Assembly: GCA_015488855.1 (NCBI GenBank)
Contig: WFMY01000250.1
Span: 1-16,175 of the forward strand
From: Helicobacteraceae bacterium
GTDB taxonomy: Bacteria; Campylobacterota; Campylobacteria; Campylobacterales; Sulfurimonadaceae
Length of the DNA: 16,175 nt
Direction: 5' to 3'
Shown piece after piece: positions 8,137 through 15,122 of the stretch. Position 1 is the first letter of the stretch, and every line of letters begins with the position of its first letter. A program made the position numbers and the translations under genes. The notes beneath the pieces are model-generated. The model did not search any database, was not told where the DNA came from, and saw nothing but the letters and a program-made list of their open reading frames with translations.

Positions 8137-9324
8137 TTACTCATTTTCACTTTTTAGAGAGAGATTCTTTTTAGGCTTAAGTCCTAAGGCTTTCATATTT
8201 TGTGCGCGTTTTATCACATTGCCTCGACCAGTTTTAAGTCTATTCATTGCTATGTCATACGAATCTTTTGTTTTATCTATGAGAGAGCCTATCTTTTGCA
8301 TCTCATCTACAAAACCAACAAGTTTTTCATACATTGCTTCTGCTTCTTCTGCAATTTTTTGTGCATTATCTTGTTGTCGTTGCGTTCGCCAAATATGCTC
8401 TATGGTTCGTAGTGTCACAAGAAGTGTAGAGGGGGAAACAACAAGTATGTTACTCTCATAAGCACGCTTAAAAAACTCACCATCTTGCTCAAGTGCTAAG
8501 AGAAAAGCACCCTCTATAGGCATAAAAAGCAAGACAAAGTCAAGAGTATTGACACCCTCTAACTTCTCATACTGTTTTGAGCTCAACTCTTTGATATGAT
8601 TTTTAATACTGAGTATATGCTCTTTTAATGCCACCTCTTTGGCAAAAGCATCTTCTTCATTGACAAACTTTTCATAAGCAGTAAGCGACATTTTAGAATC
8701 GATGATAATATCCCGACCCTCAGGAAGATGCACAACAACATCTGGAAGATAGCGTTTGCCCTCATCTGACTTGAGATGAACCTGAAGTTCATACTCCCTA
8801 CCCTCACTCAGTCCCGAATCCTCTAAGATGCGTTCTAAGATTATCTCACCCCAATTTCCTTGGGTTTTGTTCTCCCCCTTGAGAGCGTTTGTAAGGTTTA
8901 GTGCATCACTAGAGAGTTGTTCATTCATCTGTTTAAGTCTTGAGAGTTCATCTTTTAGGAGAGTTCTATCTTTTAGCTCCTGAGTAAACTGCTCTCTGGA
9001 TTGGTTTGAGAAGTTTGTTATTTGTTCACGAAAAGGTTTTAAGAGATGCTCAAACTGTTCTTTTGAAGTTGTATTGAACTGTTTAGATTTATCCTCAAAG
9101 ATTTGGTTTGCAAGGTTTTTAAATTCTACAGAGAGAGACTCCTTTGCACTTTGCAGTGCATCAAGTTTCTCTTGTGAATTTCTACTTTCTTCATCATACT
9201 TTGTTGTGAGTATCGCATACTCTATCTCCATATCTTTTAAATCTACATTTTGTTTAAAAAGCAGATACAGCAAAATGCTTATAAACAAAGACAAAACCCC
9301 AATAAGAACCAAATACAAATCCAT
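8137..9324 (-). CDS. rmuC: RmuC family protein (DNA recombination/genome stability)
   Basis: The 395-residue protein has an N-terminal membrane anchor (about 4-23), a long charged coiled coil (about 28-150) and the conserved RmuC domain (about 150-355). The domain starts with a KTQGNWGE motif and contains a PD-(D/E)XK nuclease-like core: Asp195 in YLPD and the IIIDSK strand with Asp209 and Lys211. E. coli RmuC limits inversions and rearrangements at short repeats, though its biochemical activity is not well defined. The last 60 residues are basic. An AAAGG sequence lies shortly before the ATG. It diverges from the helicase gene; I could not identify a clear -10 for it in the shared intergenic DNA. 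Confidence 0.93.
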   Translation of the reverse strand: MDLYLVLIGVLSLFISILLYLLFKQNVDLKDMEIEYAILTTKYDEESRNSQEKLDALQSAKESLSVEFKNLANQIFEDKSKQFNTTSKEQFEHLLKPFREQITNFSNQSREQFTQELKDRTLLKDELSRLKQMNEQLSSDALNLTNALKGENKTQGNWGEIILERILEDSGLSEGREYELQVHLKSDEGKRYLPDVVVHLPEGRDIIIDSKMSLTAYEKFVNEEDAFAKEVALKEHILSIKNHIKELSSKQYEKLEGVNTLDFVLLFMPIEGAFLLALEQDGEFFKRAYESNILVVSPSTLLVTLRTIEHIWRTQRQQDNAQKIAEEAEAMYEKLVGFVDEMQKIGSLIDKTKDSYDIAMNRLKTGRGNVIKRAQNMKALGLKPKKNLSLKSENE

Positions 9325-9419
9325 AATAAACCTTTATCTATGATGCTTAACTTTACACAATTTAAACTTAAATACATACAAGATAGATACACTTCAAGAT
9401 ATTTTGTAGATAATTTGGG

Positions 9420-9425
9420 TATAAT
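9420..9425 (+). promoter_or_regulatory. -10 box of the DEAD-box helicase promoter
   Basis: A perfect TATAAT preceded by TTTGGG lies 82 bp upstream of the helicase start codon. Transcription would begin near 9431-9433, which gives a leader of about 75 nt, long for this window, where other leaders are about 15-30 nt. Confidence 0.7.
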
Positions 9426-9439
9426 TCGCTAAATATTTT

Positions 9440-9492
9440 AGGGGACGGTGCTTTCGTTCAACTCTGAGTTCAACACTCTTGCGTCATCCCCT
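9440..9492 (+). promoter_or_regulatory. Structured 5' leader hairpin of the helicase mRNA
   Basis: Read as RNA, 9440-9451 pairs with 9481-9492 over 12 positions: A-U, four G-C, A-U, one C/A mismatch, G-C, two G/U wobbles, G-C and C-G. The apical part is 29 nt and can form a further small hairpin, either GAGU/ACUC (9466-9469 with 9475-9478) or AACU/AGUU. The stem ends 4 nt before the AAAGG ribosome-binding site (9497-9501), and there is no U-run after it, so it is not a terminator. I do not recognise a known riboswitch. It may control translation or stability of the helicase mRNA. Confidence 0.6.
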
Positions 9493-9507
9493 TAACAAAG
9501 GTAAATG

Positions 9508-11070
9508 ATGCAAGAAAATGCACAAGAAAACACTCAAACAACAGAAGAAGAAGTTACTACAACATTCAATGACTTAGGTCTCAACAAAGATTTACTCCAA
9601 GCAGTAAAACAGGCAGGTTTTGTTACACCAAGTCCTATCCAAGCTCAGGCTATCCCTGTAGTCCTTGCTGGTCGAGACATGGTTGGTCAAGCACATACTG
9701 GTACTGGTAAAACAGCAGCTTTTGGTCTTCCAGCACTTAACAACATCCCGCATGATGGTAGTGTAGGACTTCTAGTTATCACGCCTACCCGTGAACTTGC
9801 TACTCAAGTTTCAGATGAACTCTTTAAGTATGGTCGTAATTTAGGAGCTAGAACAGTAACTGTCTATGGTGGTAGTTCATACAAACGCCAACTTGACCTC
9901 ATAAACCGTGGAGCATCTGTTGTTGTTGCAACACCAGGTCGTCTTTTAGACATCCTTAAACGCGACATGCTTAAAGATTTTGCACCATCCATTGTAGTTC
10001 TGGATGAAGCTGATGAGATGCTCGACATGGGCTTTTTAGATGATATCAATGAAATCTTTTCGTATCTACCATCTTCTCGTCAAACACTTCTTTTCTCAGC
10101 TACCATGCCAAGACCTATCAAACTCCTTGCGGAACGCATTCTTGATAATCCAGAATTTATCTCTATCACCAAAGGTGAGACAACAAACACAGATATCACT
10201 CAAGAGTATTATGTTATCGAAGAGTCTGAAAGAGATGATGCTATCATCCGTTTGATGGATGCTGACCTTACAGGTAAAGCAGTTGTATTTTGTAGAACAA
10301 AATCAGAAGTTGATCGTCTTTCAAATGTCCTTTCAAATGCTGGTTACCTCGCCAATGGTCTTCATGGAGATATGGAGCAACGCCAAAGAGAAACAGTGAT
10401 CAAGGGCTTCAAAGAGAACTCAGTAAAAGTTCTCGTAGCTACCGATGTTGCTGCTCGTGGTATCCATGTAAATAATATCTCACATGTATTTAACTACCAT
10501 ATCCCTTTTGACCCTGAGTCTTATGTTCACCGTATTGGTAGAACTGGTCGTGCAGGAACTAAAGGTACAGCTATCACCTTAGTAACACCTATAGAATTTA
10601 AGGAGCTTCAGCGTATCAAAAGTAAAGTTGGAACATCTATCAACCATGCTTTTGTGCCAAGCAAAAACGATCTGCGTGCAAATAACTTAAAACTTATCGT
10701 AAAAAATATAGAAGAGCAAAAAATCTATGATGAAGCGCATAAAATTTTAGATATGCTCAAAGAAGATATAGATGAAGAACAAATCATGTATAAACTCATC
10801 TCTACCCTACTTGACAGACAGAGCATCAAAGGTCCAAGTGAGATTGGTATCCCAGCTGAGCGTATCGAAGCTATCTTAGAGCGTGCCGCAAAGCGTGGTA
10901 ATGGTGGTGGCGGTCGTGGTCGTGGTCGAGGTGGTTACAGAGGTAATCGTAACCGCAATAGTGGCAGCAATGGCGGTGGTAATGGTGGTAATGGTGGCGG
11001 TTATCGTGGAAACCGTGATGGTGGTAACCGTAACAGAAGTGGTGGCGGAAGAAATCGAAGTAGAGACTAA
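9508..11070 (+). CDS. DEAD-box ATP-dependent RNA helicase with Gly/Arg-rich tail
   Basis: This is a protein of about 520 residues with a complete helicase core: Q motif (FNDLGL to TPSPIQ, about 20-45), Walker A AHTGTGKT (about 62-69), PTRELA, TPGRLLD, DEAD (about 166-169), SAT (about 197-199), HGDMEQ, ATDVAARGIH and HRIGRTGRAG (about 341-350). It should unwind RNA duplexes in ribosome assembly, mRNA decay or cold adaptation, like CsdA/RhlE-type proteins; I cannot choose between these by sequence alone. After a helical region (about 395-460) comes a 60-residue tail of Gly, Arg and Asn, probably for RNA binding. ATGs at 9505 and 9508 are adjacent; AAAGG is 3 nt from the first and 6 nt from the second, so I prefer 9508. 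The HIT gene follows within 35 bp. Confidence 0.95.
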   Translation: MQENAQENTQTTEEEVTTTFNDLGLNKDLLQAVKQAGFVTPSPIQAQAIPVVLAGRDMVGQAHTGTGKTAAFGLPALNNIPHDGSVGLLVITPTRELATQVSDELFKYGRNLGARTVTVYGGSSYKRQLDLINRGASVVVATPGRLLDILKRDMLKDFAPSIVVLDEADEMLDMGFLDDINEIFSYLPSSRQTLLFSATMPRPIKLLAERILDNPEFISITKGETTNTDITQEYYVIEESERDDAIIRLMDADLTGKAVVFCRTKSEVDRLSNVLSNAGYLANGLHGDMEQRQRETVIKGFKENSVKVLVATDVAARGIHVNNISHVFNYHIPFDPESYVHRIGRTGRAGTKGTAITLVTPIEFKELQRIKSKVGTSINHAFVPSKNDLRANNLKLIVKNIEEQKIYDEAHKILDMLKEDIDEEQIMYKLISTLLDRQSIKGPSEIGIPAERIEAILERAAKRGNGGGGRGRGRGGYRGNRNRNSGSNGGGNGGNGGGYRGNRDGGNRNRSGGGRNRSRD

Positions 11071-11092
11071 ATCTCTTTTGCTTTGAGTCTAT

Positions 11093-11098
11093 GGAGGA
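11093..11098 (+). promoter_or_regulatory. Ribosome-binding site that fixes the HIT protein start
   Basis: GGAGGA lies 7 nt before the ATG at 11106. An upstream in-frame ATG at 11091 would place this strong Shine-Dalgarno sequence inside the coding region and has no good site of its own, so the start at 11106 is preferred. Confidence 0.8.
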
Positions 11099-11105
11099 CT
11101 TTTAC

Positions 11106-11525
11106 ATGAAAACTATCATCTACGAAGACACTTACTTCTCTATAGAAAAAGAACAAAGTGAGATTCCTTGGTTAAAAATCTTTACAAAAGAACCTTTTAA
11201 AGAGTTGGGAGATATGCCCAAGGAACTACGCCAAAAACTTTGGGAGATCTATGACATCATAGAATTTCATATGAAATTTTACTATAAACCTAAAAAAATC
11301 AATATGGCTTCTTTTGCAAACATGCTTCCCCGTGTTCATATTCATATTATGGCAAGATTTGAGGAGGATTCCTACTTTCCTAACCCTATGTGGGGAGAAA
11401 AACTAAGAGATACTAAGCTTACACTTCCTAGTGAAGAACTTTTTTTTAAAGAGCTTAATTTAGCTCTTACTAAAGAGACTAACTCCCTTTTTCCAAAAAG
11501 ACGAAAAGAGGAGCGTCGAAAATAA
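11106..11525 (+). CDS. HIT (histidine triad) family protein, probable nucleotide hydrolase
   Basis: The protein has about 139 residues. The hallmark region is PRVHIHIMARFEED followed by FPNPMWG. His78 and His80 match the first two histidines of the H-x-H-x-H triad, but the third position is Met82. Relatives with a FPxPxW segment after the triad, as I recall, often have Ile or Val there, so this may be a subgroup trait rather than decay. HIT proteins bind nucleotides and hydrolyse phosphoanhydride or phosphoramidate bonds, for example in Ap4A or AMP-amidates; the substrate here is unknown. The C-terminus is basic (KRRKEERRK). It is probably co-transcribed with the helicase and converges with fabH, 8 bp between stops and no visible terminator. 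Confidence 0.8.
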   Translation: MKTIIYEDTYFSIEKEQSEIPWLKIFTKEPFKELGDMPKELRQKLWEIYDIIEFHMKFYYKPKKINMASFANMLPRVHIHIMARFEEDSYFPNPMWGEKLRDTKLTLPSEELFFKELNLALTKETNSLFPKRRKEERRK

Positions 11526-11533
11526 CTAAAGTT

Positions 11534-12529
11534 TTATTTAGGAGAAAAAGGGATAAGTGCTGAACCCCAAGTGAGTCCACCACCAAAAGCATCAAGAAGC
11601 ATCAGTTCACCTTTTTGTAAGCGACCACTTTCATAGATATCATTGATAGCCATAGGGATTGAAGCTCCAGAGGTGTTTCCGTATTTTGCAACAGTGAGAA
11701 CTACTTGTTCCTCTTTCATCTTAAGAGCATCCCCTACCGCCTTAATGATGCGATAGTTAGCTTGATGTGGGATAAAATGTTTGATAGCATCACTTTGAAT
11801 ACCATTTTCTTCTAAGATTTCTACTACATCCTTAGTGAGAGTACGCACAGCTACTTTAAAAGTCTCATTTCCCTTCATCTGCATAAAACAAGAGCTAGAC
11901 TCTTGCTCAAGTGCATCATGGGCTGAACCACTTCCACCATTAGGTGTCATAAGAAGGTCACCATACTCACCATCAGCACCAGTATGGACATCAATGATAG
12001 CTTCTGCTTTGTTATCTGTAGCAGAGATCACAGCAGCTCCAGCACCATCTCCAAATAAGATACAAGTTCCACGGTCACTGTAGTCTGTGATTGCAGAGAG
12101 CTTTTCTGCACCTATAATGAGTACATTTTTCTTCATACCAGACTCAATAAAAGCTTTAGCAATAGAGAGTGAATAAATAAAACCTGTGCATGCAGCAGAG
12201 ATATCAAAAGCGGTTACATTTTTTAAACCTAATTTTGCAGAGATAACAGTCGCTGTTGAAGGCATACAAAAATAATCAGGGCTGATAGTAGCACACACTA
12301 ACATATCTATATCTTCTTTTGCTAAACCACTTCTCTCCAATGCAAGCTCTGCAGCTTTTACACCCATATCAGAAGTAAATTCTTCTTTAGCTGCAATGTG
12401 ACGCTCTTTTATGCCTGTTCTTTTTGTAATCCAGTCATCAGAAGTATCAACCATAGTTGCCAAATCTTTATTGCTAAGAATTTTTTTTGGAACATAAGCA
12501 CCGATGGAGCGAAATGAAGCATAAGCCAT
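11534..12529 (-). CDS. fabH: 3-oxoacyl-[acyl-carrier-protein] synthase III (FabH)
   Basis: The protein has 331 residues and thiolase fold. The catalytic triad is visible: Cys114 in SAACTGF, His255 in HQANYRI and Asn285 in GNTSGAS, with a glycine-rich FGGGLTWG near the C-terminus. FabH condenses acetyl-CoA with malonyl-ACP to start each fatty acid chain in the type II pathway in the cytosol. Length and motifs are normal. Its ATG follows the plsX stop without any gap (TAAATG), so translation is likely coupled. It is the last gene of the ndk-DUF177-rpmF-plsX-fabH operon and ends 8 bp from the convergent HIT gene stop. Confidence 0.97.
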   Translation of the reverse strand: MAYASFRSIGAYVPKKILSNKDLATMVDTSDDWITKRTGIKERHIAAKEEFTSDMGVKAAELALERSGLAKEDIDMLVCATISPDYFCMPSTATVISAKLGLKNVTAFDISAACTGFIYSLSIAKAFIESGMKKNVLIIGAEKLSAITDYSDRGTCILFGDGAGAAVISATDNKAEAIIDVHTGADGEYGDLLMTPNGGSGSAHDALEQESSSCFMQMKGNETFKVAVRTLTKDVVEILEENGIQSDAIKHFIPHQANYRIIKAVGDALKMKEEQVVLTVAKYGNTSGASIPMAINDIYESGRLQKGELMLLDAFGGGLTWGSALIPFSPK

Positions 12530-13543
12530 TTAAGAGCCTTCTTTTTGAATTTGTTTTTCTTTAAGTGCAGCTAATCGTTCTACGATATGCTTATTAACAC
12601 CTGTTTCAGTATAAGAGATAGCCTGAAAAATTGCATTTTTAATAGCCTTTGGACCACTTTTGCCATGAGAGACAATGGCACAACCTTTAATACCTATGAG
12701 TGGAGCCCCACCAACCTCTTCATAATCCATCTGTTTTTTGAGAAGTTTAAAAACTTTTCTCATAAGAAGAGCCCCTGTAATAGAGATAGGAGATTTGCGG
12801 ATGTACTCTTTGATGAGACCACTCACAGTTGAAGCAACACCTTCACTAGCTTTAAGGACTAAATTGCCTATGAAACCATCACAAGTGATAACATCTGTAG
12901 ATGCATTGAAAATATCTCCACCCTCTACATTGCCTCTAAAGCCTTTATAGCCTTGAAGCATACTAAATGCCTCTTTGGTGACTTCATTGCCCTTGGATTT
13001 CTCTTCACCATTTGCAAGTAGACCAATTCTTGGCGTTTCAATGCCAAACATATCTTCAGCATAGCATCCACCCATAATAGCAAATTGAACTAAATGTTCA
13101 GCTTTTGAATCTACATTTGCACCAGCATCCATTAAGATGGAGCGGTTTGAAGTTTTTGTTGGCATCAGAGCGGCTAGAGCTGGGCGTAAGACACCTTTTA
13201 GCCTACCAAGTCTTAAAGTAGCTAGCGTCATAGTAGCTCCACTATGTCCAGCTGAAACTACGCCATCAGCTTCACCATTTCTCACTAACTCCATCGCTGT
13301 ATAGATCGTACTCTCTTTTCTCTTGATGGCATCAGTTGCAGCATCGCTCATAGAGATAACATCATCACAATCTACTATAGAAATTTTACCTCTATAACGC
13401 CTTGGTAATAGAGGTAAAATTTCGCTTTGTTTTCCCACTAAAATAGGGATAAATCTCTTCTTCTTTAGTGCAGCGATAGTTCCTTTAACAATTGGTGCAG
13501 GACCAAAGTCCCCACCCATTGCGTCAATAGCAATTTTTACCAT
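12530..13543 (-). CDS. plsX: Phosphate acyltransferase PlsX
   Basis: The 337-residue protein begins with the family signature IAIDAMGGDFGPAPIVKG and contains VVSAGHSGATM, MDAGANVD and, near the C-terminus, GGAPLIGIKG, all typical of PlsX. The enzyme makes acyl-phosphate from acyl-ACP and phosphate, and PlsY then uses it to acylate glycerol-3-phosphate, the first step of membrane phospholipid synthesis. It is a peripheral membrane protein in known cases. It lies 3 bp after rpmF and abuts fabH, the classic rpmF-plsX-fabH arrangement, which joins fatty acid initiation to phospholipid synthesis. Confidence 0.97.
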   Translation of the reverse strand: MVKIAIDAMGGDFGPAPIVKGTIAALKKKRFIPILVGKQSEILPLLPRRYRGKISIVDCDDVISMSDAATDAIKRKESTIYTAMELVRNGEADGVVSAGHSGATMTLATLRLGRLKGVLRPALAALMPTKTSNRSILMDAGANVDSKAEHLVQFAIMGGCYAEDMFGIETPRIGLLANGEEKSKGNEVTKEAFSMLQGYKGFRGNVEGGDIFNASTDVITCDGFIGNLVLKASEGVASTVSGLIKEYIRKSPISITGALLMRKVFKLLKKQMDYEEVGGAPLIGIKGCAIVSHGKSGPKAIKNAIFQAISYTETGVNKHIVERLAALKEKQIQKEGS

Positions 13544-13546
13544 TCT

Positions 13547-13696
13547 TTACTTATACTCACCAGTAGTTGGGTTAATATGGTGTGGAAGCTTATAAGTTCC
13601 ATCTTTGTCTTTAACTGGTTTTGCTAAAGTGATTTTATAGTGCGTTCTTCTTTTTGCAGAACGAGAGTGCGAGACTCTTCTTTTAGGTACAGCCAT
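13547..13696 (-). CDS. rpmF: 50S ribosomal protein L32
   Basis: This 49-residue basic protein begins MAVPKRRVSHSRSAKRRTHY and ends with a segment containing LPHHINPTTGEYK, the bacterial L32 pattern. It has no cysteines, so it is the zinc-free form, as I recall for Campylobacter L32. It has an excellent ribosome-binding site (AAGGAG about 8 nt before the ATG). L32 is a small component of the large ribosomal subunit. It sits between the DUF177 gene and plsX, the widespread bacterial order yceD-rpmF-plsX-fabH. Confidence 0.97.
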   Translation of the reverse strand: MAVPKRRVSHSRSAKRRTHYKITLAKPVKDKDGTYKLPHHINPTTGEYK

Positions 13697-13732
13697 ATTG
13701 GGCTCCTTAATTTAATTTAATTTTGAGTGTAA

Positions 13733-14086
13733 TTAACTTGCACACTCTGGGCAATTATTGTAGTCACTTTTGATAAGTTCTATCTCTGCGTTTAATAATT
13801 CGTCCATATCTATCATCGAGTCAAAACACTCGACTACATCGACTAAAGTATCTGATGCACTCTCATACATACCATCAGATATAAAAAAATTTATATCTTC
13901 ATCAACTCTCTTTTGAAACTCAGTTGCACAGATAGAACAATCAGTTTGTAGCGAACCACTTAATCTTGCTTGTAACAAAATTAATTTGTTCGCATCATAC
14001 TGTAAATTACCTTTAAAAACCATTTTGTCAGATTTTACTTCAAAATCTAATGGCGTTTTAGTAATCTTATGTAGAGATATTTTCAT
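13733..14086 (-). CDS. DUF177/YceD-family protein
   Basis: The protein has 117 residues. Two CxxC pairs are visible, Cys50/Cys53 (CSIC) and Cys112/Cys115 (CPEC), which could bind a metal such as zinc. An acidic region (about 75-105) and the late CPEC match DUF177 proteins, which are almost always encoded just before rpmF. YceD has been linked to 23S rRNA or large-subunit maturation in bacteria and plants; that role is family knowledge and is not shown here. The gene lies 8 bp after ndk and 36 bp before rpmF with no separate promoter visible, so it is part of the same operon. Confidence 0.85.
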   Translation of the reverse strand: MKISLHKITKTPLDFEVKSDKMVFKGNLQYDANKLILLQARLSGSLQTDCSICATEFQKRVDEDINFFISDGMYESASDTLVDVVECFDSMIDMDELLNAEIELIKSDYNNCPECAS

Positions 14087-14094
14087 CGTTTAAA

Positions 14095-14508
14095 TTATGA
14101 AATTTCTCTCTCTGAGAAGAAAAATGCAATCTCTACAGCTGCATTTTCTACAGAATCACTTCCATGAACTGCATTTGCATCAATGTTTTCTGCAAAGTCT
14201 GCACGAATAGTTCCAGCTTCAGCCTCTTTAGGGTTAGTAGCCCCCATGAGATCACGGTTTTTGCTCATCGCATTTTCACCCTCAAGAACAGTAACAACTA
14301 CTGGTCCAGAGATCATAAAGTCAACAAGATCACCAAAAAATGGTCTCTCAGCATGAACTGCATAAAATGCTTCTGCATCCCCGCGAGAGAGTTGCATCTT
14401 TTTTGTTGCTGCAATCTTAAGTCCATTGCTTTCAAAGCGGTCTAATATCTTACCGATAACACCTTTAGCTACTGCGTCTGGTTTAATAATTGATAGTGTT
14501 CTTTCCAT
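14095..14508 (-). CDS. ndk: Nucleoside diphosphate kinase
   Basis: The 137-residue protein is a complete Ndk. It begins MERTLSIIKPDAVAKG, with the conserved Lys in IIKPDA, and has the phosphohistidine motif NAVHGSDS with His115. It transfers the gamma phosphate from ATP to NDPs and dNDPs and so balances nucleotide pools in the cytosol. The ATG at 14508 is preferred, because AGGAG lies 5 nt upstream; an in-frame TTG directly before it is not needed. It is the first gene of the operon running to fabH, with its own promoter in the 124-bp gap after fdxA. Confidence 0.97.
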   Translation of the reverse strand: MERTLSIIKPDAVAKGVIGKILDRFESNGLKIAATKKMQLSRGDAEAFYAVHAERPFFGDLVDFMISGPVVVTVLEGENAMSKNRDLMGATNPKEAEAGTIRADFAENIDANAVHGSDSVENAAVEIAFFFSEREIS

Positions 14509-14542
14509 CAAAACTCCTGATATATTTTAAAATTAGAGCGCA

Positions 14543-14548
14543 ATTATA
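14543..14548 (-). promoter_or_regulatory. -10 box of the ndk-fabH operon promoter
   Basis: Minus-strand TATAAT lies 34 bp upstream of the ndk ATG, with an A/T-rich region further upstream and no obvious -35. It likely drives the five genes ndk, DUF177, rpmF, plsX and fabH. Confidence 0.7.
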
Positions 14549-14584
14549 TCGAAATTTTTATGTTTTTTTAGTTAAATTTGAAGA

Positions 14585-14607
14585 TTCCCGCTCAAAAAGA
14601 GCGAGAA
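14585..14607 (-). terminator. Possible terminator or attenuator hairpin after the ferredoxin gene
   Basis: On the minus-strand transcript the stem UUCUCGCUC / GAGCGGGAA closes over a UUUUU loop, with nine pairs including one G/U wobble. It lies 26-48 nt after the fdxA stop. The sequence after it (UCUUCAAAUUU) is only moderately U-rich, so termination may be partial and some transcripts may read into ndk. Confidence 0.45.
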
Positions 14608-14632
14608 AAGGGGGTAGAAGAGAAAGTCAGCG

Positions 14633-14917
14633 TTACTCTACGACTGGTTCGTGATTTGAGCGTTGATCTTCTGTAATATTTTCACGATGCTCTGGACTTT
14701 CACCAATAGCATCCCAAGTAATACACCCTTCAGTAGGACATGCAGTCGCACATGCAGGTTCATCATGATGACCTACACACTCAACACATTTGTCACCATA
14801 CACATAGTAAATCTCTTCATCTTGTGGATTATCATCTTCATCAACAATAGCTTCAACAGGACATTCGTCAATACACGCACCGCAGTTGATACATGTGTCA
14901 TTAATAATTACTGCCAT
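14633..14917 (-). CDS. fdxA: 2[4Fe-4S] ferredoxin, Alvin type (FdxA)
   Basis: This 94-residue soluble electron carrier has the first cluster motif at Cys9, Cys12, Cys15 and Cys19-Pro. The second is Cys44-x2-Cys47, an insertion of eight residues (VGHHDEPA), Cys56, then Cys60-Pro, with an extra Cys65. The insertion between cysteines and the C-terminal extension of about 30 acidic residues are the marks of the Allochromatium vinosum class, with two low-potential clusters of unequal potential. It probably serves pyruvate or 2-oxoglutarate oxidoreductases. GGAGA lies about 7 nt before the ATG. Campylobacter has fdxA in the same place before ndk. No certain promoter box was found. The divergent neighbour here is a chemoreceptor-like gene. 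Confidence 0.93.
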   Translation of the reverse strand: MAVIINDTCINCGACIDECPVEAIVDEDDNPQDEEIYYVYGDKCVECVGHHDEPACATACPTEGCITWDAIGESPEHRENITEDQRSNHEPVVE

Positions 14918-15092
14918 TATATTTCTCCGTTATAAAATAATTTCAAAAGCAAGTTTATCACAAGAATTTTAAATGTAGCTAAAAATGATGATTTATTTTC
15001 ATAATATAGCTTCAAATTCATCCTTGTTCCCATTTTACAACAATAATGGCATTCTATATCAAATTTTAAGTACCTTTTTAATTTAAAAAAAG

Positions 15093-15098
15093 TATAAT
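15093..15098 (+). promoter_or_regulatory. -10 box of the chemoreceptor-like gene
   Basis: A perfect TATAAT after a run of A lies 25 bp before the ATG, followed by the ribosome-binding AAGGGA (15112-15117) 5 nt from the start. This argues for housekeeping sigma control; I saw no sigma-28 or sigma-54 pattern. Confidence 0.65.
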
Positions 15099-15122
15099 TC
15101 GACAAAATAAAAAGGGATTGTT

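Noticed and set aside
9440..9495. Helicase leader hairpin as an intrinsic terminator or a known riboswitch
   Set aside because: No U-run follows the stem, and the loop does not match any riboswitch core I know; it is kept only as an unclassified leader structure.
9505..9507. First of two adjacent ATGs as the helicase start
   Set aside because: The AAAGG site is only 3 nt away; the second ATG has better 6-nt spacing. The difference is one residue.
10883..11086. Val/Met-rich frame overlapping the helicase tail
   Set aside because: It is the +1 reading of the GGT-rich repeat (GTG/GTA codons) and has no independent support.
11526..11541. CTAAA/TTTAG inverted repeat between the convergent HIT and fabH genes
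   Set aside because: A five-pair, A/T-dominated stem without a U-run is too weak for a terminator.
14981..15003. Fur- or PerR-like sequence (AATGATGATTTATTTTCAT) between fdxA and the receptor gene
   Set aside because: Only the outer ATGA/TCAT ends are symmetric. The match is too weak in AT-rich DNA to call.
14917..15105. 62-codon open frame on the minus strand upstream of fdxA
   Set aside because: It begins with TTG, lacks a convincing ribosome-binding site, overlaps the divergent receptor promoter and has a composition typical of AT-rich noncoding DNA.
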